NCBI GenBank assembly: GCA_021464525.1
Contig: JADRCO010000456.1
Location: 1 to 33,350 of the forward strand
Origin: Rhizophagus sp. LPA8_4_AMF
Taxonomy: Eukaryota > Glomeromycota > Glomeromycetes > Glomerales > Glomeraceae
Direction of reading: 5' to 3'
DNA length: 33,350 nucleotides
Below, piece by piece: positions 1 through 10,084 of this stretch (positions within the stretch are counted from its first letter, which is position 1; every line of letters starts with the position of its first letter). Made by a program: the position numbers and the translations under genes. The notes beneath the pieces are model-generated. The model saw nothing but the letters and a program-made list of their open reading frames with translations. It was not told the DNA's origin and did no database searches.

Positions 1-136
1 TTCAGAATTGCTTGCACGTGCAGAACATAGAGGTAGTGCACTTAGCTCTAAGTCCTGAGCTTGGGACTAAGCTATGGTGTACATTTAAAGAGGGAATGCA
101 CTTATAGAGGGTGCACTTATGGGGGTGCTACTGTAT
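1..136 (-). mobile_element. Terminal fragment of a pogo/Tigger-like DNA transposon
   Basis: Read on the minus strand the element ends in TACAGTAGCACCCCCATAAG, followed inward by degenerate sub-repeats of a GTGCACTTAT-type motif at about 96-120 and an imperfect palindrome at about 44-76. A terminus starting CAGT next to TA is usual for pogo/Tigger elements of the Tc1/mariner superfamily. Only one end lies in the window and no transposase coding is visible, so the element may be a short non-autonomous copy or may continue left of base 1. The family assignment rests on the terminal bases and is moderate. Confidence 0.5.
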
Positions 137-577
137 AATTATTTTATCTTATTGTTAATAATATTTAATTTTTAATGGCAATTTTCATAATGTCGCCAAA
201 TTAGAGTCTAGACGAAACATCTGAGAGCTTATTAGAGAGGACTTGAATAAATAGGGTAAAATTGATTTTTAAATGTAAGATTCCATAATATAAACTTTAT
301 TTTCATAAATTTGTAGGTAAATGTACGGAAATATTGAATCCTAAGTTCACATTTACAAGAATTATTTAAAATATAAAATAATGGATATAGTTCTTTTTTT
401 TGTAGAAGTAAAAACATTTTAAATATCACTATTTACTATATTTGGAAAATAAGATTGCTGCAATGCTTCTGTTAACAATAGTTATAAACTAATCAAGTAT
501 TAATTATTTCATCTATACTAAATTGATCATTAATCATCGGAAACTATATATATGAATCAAACTTTTTAGTATGTAAT
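137..577. other. AT-rich intergenic stretch, nothing recognised
   Basis: This stretch lies downstream of the array gene that ends at 578. The only long open frame is low-complexity, Phe/Lys/Ile-rich and resembles nothing I know. It presumably holds the 3' UTR and polyadenylation signals of that gene, but no site can be assigned with confidence. Confidence 0.6.
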
Positions 578-3500
578 TTAGAATAGTAAACCCATTATAA
601 ATAAACTATTATAAATAAACTTACTTTCTAAATCATTATGATCATCCATAAATTCCATAAATGTATCTAATAATCAACATGCATATATTAGAATTCATAA
701 AATTAAATAATTATAAAACATAAGTATGTGTTATATGTATATTGTAGCCATTTCCATATTAAAAAAGGCAATAAGGCATCAATAATTGCAATTTAAATAA
801 TAATAAATAATAATTATTACCTTGATTATCAGCATCATTATCATCATCAACCTGAACATCTTGAATGTTTTGAGTATCTAATAATATTTTACTATAAAGT
901 CAGTACAAAAGGTCGATACAAATTATTTATTGCATTAAAAATATTTATTCTAGTAAATGTTCTTACCTTGATCAACATTATCACATTTAATGTTTTGAAA
1001 ATATTGAATATTCTTCATTTTCCCTAGATTAACTAGCTTATTAAAAACTTCATTAATGGTTGGTCTTACAATTGGATTACCATTCCAACATAAAATATAT
1101 AATTTTAAGTATTCATTAGGTGTATCATGTTCTGGTTCTTCCCTACTGCCACTTATTAAACTGTATTTTAAAACATTATCATTTTTACCAATAAAAGGAG
1201 GTCTACCACTAGATAATTCCCACATAAGAACTCCTAAACTATAAATATCAGACTTCTTATTATATGTATATGAACAATCATCTAAAATTTTAGGGTCAAT
1301 GTATGGAAGTAGTCCAAAGACATCTGAATGAATATTTGTTTGAGTTTCAGTACTTTTTGCAATACCAAGATCAATGATTTTAGCTTCTCCTTGATGTATT
1401 ACTATATTTCCAGAGTGTAAATCTCGATGAAGAATATTTTCTCCCTGGAGAAATTTTATTCCTTCAGCAATTTGATATGCCAATTTTATTTTGTCATCCC
1501 AAGTTAATGTCAAAAAATTATTTTCAAGATATTTACGTAAATTCCCACTATCTGCATATTGCATTATAAGTGAATATTCTTTAGTACTTTCATCTGTAAT
1601 AAAAGATGAAAATGAATATTAATTATCATGATAAGCAATAATATTTATTAAATTATATTAGCTTACCTAAACTTATACCCAATATACGTATTATTCTTTG
1701 ACAAAAGTCTAATCTTCTATGCATTTCTAATTCATGACGAAGTGCTTCCATTGTTTTATTACTAATTGATTCGTTATTTATTAATTTTTTACAAATAACG
1801 GTTGTATTTTTCCACATCGCTTTTGAAATAATACCAAAACGACCTCCATCAATTTTTTTTATATCTGACAATTCTCTTTTATCAATAGATTTAATTACTT
1901 TTTGGTTTATAATTAAATTAAAATATTCTGATGCTAAGTTTTCTTTCATTTTTTCTAATTTATTAAATATTTGGCTTATTGATGGTCTTTTATTTGATAT
2001 AGAATCCCAACATGAATTATATAAATTAAAGTATTCACCAGGTATATCAGAAATTGGAGTCTCTCTATAGCAATACATTATATTATGAGTCTCAGGTTGA
2101 CCACCCGCTAATTCCCATAAAAGAACTCCTAAACTATAAATATCTGACTTCTTATTATGTTCATAAGAATTTGATAATATTTGAGGATCAATATACGAAA
2201 TCATTTCAGAGTCATCCATTTCTTTAATTTTCACAATACCAATCATAATTCTAGCTTCTTTTTCATGTATTACTATATTATTATAATATAGATTTTGATG
2301 AATAATGTCTTTATCATGAAGATATTTTATTCCTTCAGTAATCTGATAAGCCAACTTGATTTTATCATCCCAAGTTAATTTTGAAGAGTGATCTTTAAGA
2401 TATTGGCGCAAATTTCCACCATCAGAATTTTGCATAAGAAGTATATATTCATTTTTACTTTTATCTAGTATAAATAATAAATTGATATTCATTATATTAA
2501 TATGAGCAATAGTAATATCTATAATTATATGAGCTTACCTAAACTTATGCCAAATATATATACAATCCTAGAATAAGAATTAAATTTTCTATACATTTTT
2601 AATTCATGAATGAAGGCTTCATTTAATTCAATACATTTAAACCTTTTACAAATAACTGAATCTTTTATTTTTTTCCAAGTAGTTTTTTCTTCAGATAATT
2701 CATCAATATCAATAATTTTAGTTAAATCATTGTTTTGAATTAATTTAATCAATTCTGACGGCATAAGTATATTTTTTGATTGAACGTATAACATCTTTCC
2801 TAATATATTGAAAACTTGATTAATAGATGGTCTTACATCCGGTTCAGGATCCCAACACGATTTATATAAATCTAAGTATATTCTAGGGGTATTAGGAATT
2901 GAAGTTTCTCTGTGACCATTAATTATTTGTTCTTTTGATGTATTTTCAGTTTTAGGAGGATAACCACTAGTTAATTCCCACATAAGAACCCCTAAACTAT
3001 AAATATCTGACTTCTTATTGTATTCATAAGTATAGTCTTTCAAAATTTTTGGATCAATATATGAAATTTCGGAATAATCTTTTGTAATATTATACATAAT
3101 CTTAGCTTCTTTATGATGGATTATTATATTTTTAGAATATAAATTTCGATGTAAAATATCTTCATCATGAAGATATTTTATTCCTTCAGCAATTTGATAA
3201 GCCAACTTGAATTTATCATTCCAAGTCAATTTTGAAAAATTATGCTTAAAATATTCACGTAAATTGCCACCATCAGTACACTGCATAATTAGTAAATATT
3301 CTTTGGTACTTTCATCTATAAAAATAAAATGAGTGTTAATTATAATAATAAACAAGAATTATTAACATTTAGAGTTGCTTACCAAAACTTATGCCTAATA
3401 TTTGTATTATTCTTGAATTAAAACCTGGTTTATCTTGCATATTCAATGTATGAATAAAAGCTTCAATTGATTCATTATTAATTGGTTGACTATTTTTTAA

Positions 3501-4886
3501 TCTCTTACAAATGACAAAATGATTTGTATCTTTCCTATAACTTAAGGCCCTATTACCAATATATATCATTTTTAATTTATCCATTTCAATGAATTCAAAA
3601 TACTTTATAATAGATCCAATTATATCAGAAATTTCTTGCATCTTACATTTAGAATAATCTGCAGCAAGAAATTCTAAGCATATTAAATTTAATGAAGTTG
3701 AGTTTTTGTTGTAGTAATATATTGATGACCATAAGTTTAATAAATAATTGTGTAATTCATGAATATTAGGGCGAAAATATGGTTCAGTATTCCAACATCT
3801 TTCCACTAAATTTTTGAAACTTTTCGGAATATTATTTGGAATAATTGGTCTTAATCCAGAACAAATATCAAAGGTTAAACATCGACTAAAATGTGATGGG
3901 TAGACATAAGGAGGAATTTTTCCAGTTCCAATAGCATGCATAATCATTCCAAATGAATAAATATCACTAGCCTTTGTATAAGGTTGGCGAATTAAAATTT
4001 CTGGTGCCTTATAAGGATACCATCCACCTATTTCATCCATATTCGATAAAGGTAGAGTTTTGCATTCCAAGAATGTTTCTATTGCACAAAAGCTATCATC
4101 AAATACCAATACACTAGATGGATGCTTAAAATATCTATGAACATATCCAGCATTGTGTAATGCTTTTAAATCTTCAGAAAGATAAAGTAGTAACTGCAAT
4201 CTCATCTCCCAGTTTAAATTATTGAAGTTATGGGAAATGTAATCTGTTAATGATGAGGTGTTTTTATGAAATTGCTTTACAATAAAATAATCATTACTGA
4301 TGGGGTCTTTAGAGATTCCATAAAATTGAACTAATAAAGAATATTCTTGAGTATAGCAATCCAAATATATTTTAAGCTATATAATTATAAGAAAAAAGAA
4401 GCATTATTATTGACAGATGAATTGAAAAATTCAAAACTTAGATAATAAAAACCAGCAATTTACTTCATTTAAAATTTCATCAATTTGATCAATTTCGTCA
4501 CTATCCTTTTTTAATTTGATAGTAACTTCAGTTTCAAATCTCTCATATTTTTCATTCGACTGATCCCATGTGATTCTTGGTCCATCTTTCCAAATAGCCG
4601 AATATACTGTATTTGTCTCATTTCCTGATTGTGTATTTAAAATATTTATATTTTCAAGTTTTTCAAAAGGAATCCATTCTATAAAAGTTTGAGGATTTGT
4701 AGAACTTAATTGTGCTTCTTGAAGAAATGCATCAATTTTTTCAACTCCACTAGTCCAGTTTTTAAAATTCTCTTTACACGGTTTTCGTTCACATGGTTGA
4801 CACCATTGATAATGGCTTCTTGGCTGTTTACATTCTATACATGTTCCATATAAACCTATTTCGTATTTATAAATATAAATAAACAT
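578..4886 (-). CDS. Tandem kinase-array protein: zinc-ribbon-like N-terminus, three pseudokinase domains, one complete TKL kinase domain
   Basis: Seven exons can be joined by GT-AG introns: 4855..4464, 4376..3383, 3315..2539, 2464..1667, 1593..967, 877..821 and 666..578, about 1,245 codons with no stop. Exon 1 encodes two CxxC pairs, WTSG and FIEWIPF, the N-terminal signature of mycorrhizal-fungal TKL kinases. Domain 1 has HRY for HRD and no DFG but keeps KAPEIL. Domain 2 has HRN and lacks DFG. Domain 3 has HQN and lacks DFG. Domain 4 has IDGGRFG in the glycine loop, VICKK, HELEMH (helix-C Glu), HRDLHSGN and DLG, so it could be catalytic. Two tail exons encode Asp/Asn-rich sequence. An ATG at 4886 could start the protein, but it gives a Tyr-rich leader that looks like translated intron. 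No copy of the first exon of the 21541 paralogue is seen, so the real 5' end may be spliced from the kinase copy upstream (4973-6164). The last two exons are the least certain. Confidence 0.82.
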
Positions 4887-4972
4887 AATCGTATAATCAA
4901 TTTTCAAATATTAAAATTTGTAAATTAAAAATTAATAGATTTAAATAATAATATGCATTGTTCAATTATTAC

Positions 4973-6164
4973 CTGCATTGTATATATTCACTTTTGTAGT
5001 TGCTTCTGCAGAAATTTATTAATAAATAAAAAAATCTACTATTTATAAATTTTAATCATTAAAAAAGAAAATTCATACCTTGTGTATTAACATCATTATC
5101 ATTATCATCTTGAATATCTTGAATGCATATTGTTAATAATAAAAAAAATATACTACAAGGGTAATTTACTAAAATAAATATTATGTTCTTACCTTGCATA
5201 TCATTATCATCACATTTGATATCTTGAAAGCCTTGAATATCCATCATCCTTCCTAGTTTAACTAATTTATTAAAAACTTGACCAATTGATGGTCTTTCCT
5301 TTGGTTCAAGATTCCAACATGATTTATATAATTTCAAATATTCATGAGGTGTGCCAGGTTCTGTTTCTTCCTTATAGTTATCAAAAGGAGGCCTACCACT
5401 AGATAATTCCCACATAAGAACTCCTAAACTATAAATATCAGACTTATCATTATATTCATAAAAAGAATTCTTTAATCGTTCAGGATCAATATATGCAATC
5501 ATTCCCATTAAGCCTGAATGGATATTCGTACTTTTTGCAATACTAAGACAAATAATTTTAGCTTCTCCCTGATGTATCAAAACATTTTTAGAATGTAAAT
5601 CTCGATGAAGGATATTTTCTCCATGAAGAAACTTTATTCCATCAGTAATTTGATAAGTCAATTTTAATCTATCATTCCAAGATAATGTTGAAGAGTGACT
5701 TTTAAGATATTCACGTAAATTTCCACTATCAGCATATTGCATTACAAATGAATATTCTTTTGTACTTACATCTATAAATAAAATAGTAAGTATTTAATTA
5801 TAATATTAAAAATGTGTCATAATAATATTTAAAATAATAATAGCTTACCTAAACTTATACCTAATATACCTATTACCCTTTGACAAAAATCCAGTCTCTT
5901 AAACATTTTTAATACATGAAGAAATTCTTCAATTGATTTATTACTGATTGTTACATCATCATTTTTTAATTTTTTACAAACAACATAATTATTAGTTTTT
6001 ATCCATATAGCTCTTGAAAAAATACCAAAATGACCTGCATCAATATTTTCAATACTTGTTAATTCACTTTTATCAATCAATTGAGTTAATTTTTGCTCTA
6101 TAATAAAATTAATCAATTCCGGTCCTGAAATTTTATCCATTTCTTCTGATTTATTAAAGATTTG
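4973..6164 (-). CDS. 5'-truncated single kinase domain (domain-4 type) with acidic tail; possibly the 5' part of the neighbouring array gene
   Basis: Exons about 6164..5849, 5771..5193, 5117..5079 and 5005..4973 join cleanly in phase 1. The protein matches domain 4 of the arrays, beginning at the end of a preceding domain (QIFNK). Upstream of about 6165 the similarity stops abruptly, so the gene lost its 5' part; an ATG at 6140 could serve as a start. HRDLHSKN is intact, but the DFG position reads CLS and the helix-C Glu is Val (FLHVLKMF), so it is probably inactive. The tail exons encode DIQDDNDNDVNTQ and EATTKVNIYNA. The last donor (GTAATA) lies 117 bp before the phase-1 acceptor of the downstream array gene. 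Splicing would fuse the two into a five-kinase protein; without it, translation stops four codons on. It is either a partial gene or the first part of a fusion. Confidence 0.6.
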
Positions 6165-6383
6165 AAAATTCTTACCACTGACTACTTTGACTAAAATTTT
6201 GCTAAAGAAAAATCAAGAAAAACGGCCAATACTCTTGACAAAATATTTAAAAAAGAATCAAAAATGGAGTCGTATTACACACAAAAAGGTTTAGTGACGC
6301 CTTTTATAATATATAAATTCTTTTTTAGTAAATTTTTTCGAAATATTGGAAATATACTTTAAGGGCAAAATAGAATAAAGCTT

Positions 6384-6780
6384 TTGGAAAACCTTAAATT
6401 TTTCGAAACTATAAGTAGAAACACAATAGAGCTTTTATTAAAGTGTAATACAGATATAGCTTATAAGATATATCGAAAAGATACAGAGACCTTAGGAATT
6501 AAAATTTTGACCTTCGCAACTGACTTTGTGAGACGTAGCGAAAGAACAAAGAACTCACATTCAATATTTCAAAAAAGGAAACGAAACTCAAAGAAAATAG
6601 GGGAATAACTAATGAAGTAGGATCAGTACGGAAAGATTTAAATATAGTAAGATCTGAACTTAAAAAGGTTAAATCTACTGTAGAAAAAAATGGGCGTTTC
6701 AAGAGGTATTAAAAAAAGAACGATGATCGACTGATTAGGAAGATTGTAGAAGTTCATTGAAGATCACATCCAATCCAATC
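6384..6780 (+). pseudogene. Relic of a lysine-rich coiled-coil protein, family unknown
   Basis: An open stretch from 6384 to 6608 is followed, in another frame from 6611, by a charged heptad-like segment (EVGSVRKDLNIVRSELKKVK) ending at a TAA near 6710, then a further charged run. The frame change and stops indicate decay. It lies between the truncated kinase copy and the decayed single-kinase gene, so the insertion of this material may have caused the 5' truncation at 6165. I do not recognise the family; a transposon accessory protein is possible. Confidence 0.35.
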
Positions 6781-6836
6781 AATCGAGTACAAAAATTTAC
6801 GCAGAAGATTCACGTGACACTCTGGCGCCAGGACTT

Positions 6837-6852
6837 TGGATAAATTATTCCG
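6837..6852 (+). promoter_or_regulatory. Degenerate copy of the CGG-N10-CCG motif
   Basis: TGGATAAATTATTCCG matches 14 of 16 positions of the CGGAGAAATTATTCCG element found upstream of the two other single-kinase copies (12861, 21754). Here the first C is T. It lies about 50-80 bp before the decayed copy of the same gene, so it marks the old promoter. Confidence 0.45.
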
Positions 6853-6889
6853 CCATCTTTAATAGCTTGAACTCTGTAATTTTTTTTTT

Positions 6890-7480
6890 TAAAAAAAAAC
6901 CCATTTATTAAAGACCTTTGTTGTATAATAGAAGGATGAAATTCTGATATTAATAAGCTTATAAAGATACAATTTATAATGCAAAGACAAGATACTGATG
7001 ACATTTTATTGAACAGATATCATTTAATAGGTTTGGGTGGTACACTAGAGTTTATTCTGCAATATAACTTTTCATCATATTATGTAATAATGAAAATTGA
7101 AAAATTATTGGACTCTAAACCTAAGAAATTTGCCTTGAAAGATTAAATAAATCGCAAAATATATCAGCTGAACATTTGGAGGTAGAGTATGTACTATAAA
7201 AATGTTTTAACGTAACATGCTTTAATTTATTATGTTTGAATACATTAGTACTTATATAGGTATTGTATTTGTTAGATATGACAAAGAATCCTGAAAATAA
7301 GGAACTTTGATTAAAGTAATCTGAGATGAATTCTTTCAAGTGGTTTTAATAATAAACAATATTCTTAGGTAGCCAAAATTTATTTTATGTAATTTGTCAA
7401 TAAAACATAAATTTACATAAATTAGACATTTGAGATATCTTACAGAATAATTATACAACTTATATTCCAGCCTGACGATA
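6890..7480 (+). pseudogene. Decayed single-kinase gene, copy 1
   Basis: Scattered blocks match the intact gene at 12991-14437 in order. At about 6923-7005 lies the match to the Cys-block end and the ID-helix (aagatacaatttataatgca is shared). At 7030-7066 is the remains of the glycine loop, at 7108-7200 the β3 region through the end of exon 1, at 7275-7310 a T-K-N-P-E-N-K-E block equal to TKDPETEE, and at 7440-7470 an N-Y-T-T-Y block equal to the stretch before the DFG motif. Stops and indels break every frame. It is the plus-strand partner of the minus-strand array at 578-6164 and the most decayed of the three copies. Confidence 0.7.
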
Positions 7481-7884
7481 TACTAATAGAGCAATTACAT
7501 TAAGTAATTTAACAAAAATCTTTAATTCATTTATTACTTCGTATCTTTATAATTAGCATTGTGATTTATAATACTTGTACAATTTCTCTTCACAAAGTTT
7601 TTTTATAGGTTTAATAGATTCACTATTAATTGACTTTTTCTGGTAATGAAAATATATAAATTAATTTAATGTTTTAATATTATTTTTTGTAAGTTTTGTT
7701 ATTTGCATCATTTTTCATAACAAAATGAGTGGAATAACAATATCATATATAAGTTGCTAATAAATAAATAAAAGAAATTTGTAATAAAAAATTTATAAAA
7801 TTTCATAATTATTTTGTAATTACTAACTACCGTTACATTTAAAATTGATTTGACATTACAAATAGTAAGAAGCTTAATAAAAAA

Positions 7885-7912
7885 AGTTAACTCACGTCAC
7901 TAACGTGAGTAA
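7885..7912. repeat. Hairpin-forming inverted repeat
   Basis: GTTAACTCACGT is followed after a 5-base spacer by its near-complement ACGTGAGTAAC (one T missing). No flanking gene needs a terminator here; it may be the core of a small palindromic element. Confidence 0.45.
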
Positions 7913-8745
7913 CAAAATGAAAATAAATACTGAAAAATCACTCAATGAATATTTTAAACAACGTTGTTAATGTCAGCAATAAATATAATATAAGTTCGTT
8001 AGTTGCAAGTCTTTATATTATTCTTTAACAATTTTGTTATTTAATTTGAAGTTTACTAGTACTTTATGGCTAAATTATAAATGTATGATTTTTAGATTAT
8101 TCTTTTTCTTTGAATTTTTCTCGACATATCAATTGGGTTTCTTAATTTTTTTGGTTTACTATGCAAAAAATATAAAATAAAGTGGATTCTGACGTGCGTA
8201 CAATTTGAATTCCTTTTTCTTGAGTCCTTATTTTTGCATATAAAATATAAATCACATTTGTCTTTACCACAAAATTTTACGTTAAAAATAACATACCGTA
8301 ATTACATTATAAATCTCATTTTACAAATAAGTAAATTTGTAAGAGAAGCAAAAATACGTAACCTTAGATAGTTACCTAAAGTTTGCACCAAGTTTTTATT
8401 CAAAATATGGAGACGTTCATTTGTGATCAATTTTAAATATTTAATGTCCAAATATAAGTATAAACTTTCTTTTGAACTTCTTTTTTTGGATTTAAAACGA
8501 GCATCTGTACCTTTATCCGACTAACTCCTTATTTCTTTGTTTAATCTCTCTATTATTCTTATTTTTGTTTCACTTTCCAATTCTTCATTTCTTCACGTGA
8601 CTTAATTTTTTCTCATTTTGTTTTCCTATACACTGTATATGAAATGTCTTTATTACAGTATTATATAGTTCGAATGCTATTTACTTACAATACTTTATTA
8701 ACAACTCTACTGTTTTATTATTTAAACGTGTTGTATTAGAGACAC

Positions 8746-8886
8746 TCAAAAAAACGATGGTCTTTTTGTAAGTCCTATTTTTCTCGAAAAAAGGTCAATT
8801 TCTCTAAAGTTTCTCTTTGTGTATCTTTCTAATACCTCGTCTGAAAACTTATCTTGAAATTTCTCTCTTTTAAGATATGCTTCCAT
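8746..8886 (-). pseudogene. 46-residue charged open frame, possible relic
   Basis: An ATG at 8886 opens 46 codons to a TGA at 8746. The product is charged and helix-like (it begins MEAYLKREKFQDK and contains LERYTKRN). Its composition is more protein-like than the surrounding T-rich sequence, and further minus-strand charged stretches lie at 8470-8640. I do not recognise the family, and chance is a fair alternative. Confidence 0.2.
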
Positions 8887-10084
8887 TTTTTATATTTCCT
8901 TTATGTCTCTTCTATTTTTCCTCATAAAATTTTTGGTTATGAGATCGACAGGAAAGAAATTTTTTAGAATAAAATTGATGCGAACGTTGATTCAATTTAA
9001 TCATTTAATTAATTTTATAATTTTATAATTTGACATTCTTTTTTTGGTTAAATTGAAGGTCCTGCTACCATTTAATTATTTATTTTATTTTTTATTTCTT
9101 ATGAAAAAATGATAGAAATTATTTAAAACAAAGGAAATATAAGTATCTATGAATTTTCATATTATAAAGTTTAAAATGAATTATATTTTCTCTTTTTTCC
9201 AAACCTCATTTTTTTTAAAAAAAATTTTCTGTACATTCTTATTTACAACTTGTGAATATTATAAATTACCCATCGTCTTTGGATCTTAGACTATAGAAAT
9301 GGATAGTTTAATTATTTAAGAACGTATATTATCATTTTTTGTTTTTTTTTTTTTTGGTCTTTTTTTGTAAAATCAGCTTAAAGGTATTTTTTAGACTTCT
9401 GGATAGTAAGTACTAAGTATTACTAGACATATTAATTTTTTACTTTAATGATGTTTAGTAATATTCTTGTTTTTTCTATTTTTTAGGATTTTTGGTCTAA
9501 AACAAAATTATGGAATGTAAGCGTTAAAAATTGAACAATGAAAGTATGCAATAGTTGTAGAACTTACTGCTGTAATCACTTTAATTATTAATCAATTGCA
9601 AAGCTTTAACTTTATATCATTATCACCTGTCTTGAAACTTAGTATGCAAAATGATTTATCAATAACAAAGAAGAATGCTGCTTCTCTATATTTTGTAGAA
9701 CCTTATAAACATTCTATCTGACTGTTAATAACAGCATAGCTTATTTATAAAATAATTGGCTATAAATCAAAATATATTTTGACCAAAATTGTAATAATTA
9801 TTTAATATTACAGTACAAATATGAAAGGAAACAATCAAATGGTTAATGCCCAATAAAATATTTAAGAATTACAAATATTTAGATAATTATCTTTATTAGG
9901 TAATAAAAATACTTTGTCTTAAAAGGTCTTGTGGCAGTTTTTAACCAATCTAATTCCTACCAATATAAAATTTTATTTAACAAAGCTTGTATTGAAAGAA
10001 TAAAAATTGTAATTGCTGTATTGTATCATAATACTTAGCTTCATATTCTAAAATAGTATTTTGAAAAACAATAAAATTCTAGAT

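Larger units (their letters stand above)
7490..10080. other. AT-rich desert between units 1 and 2
   Basis: No gene is supported. The stretch holds a hairpin at 7885-7912, a short open frame on the minus strand at 8746-8886, and long T-rich runs at about 8440-8960 and 9340-9365. No kinase similarity is visible after about 7480 or before about 10085, so this spacer is not an obvious part of the repeated unit. Confidence 0.55.

Noticed and set aside
1056-1244. 62-codon plus-strand frame
   Set aside because: It is antisense to the C-lobe of domain 4 in the array gene and has no independent support.
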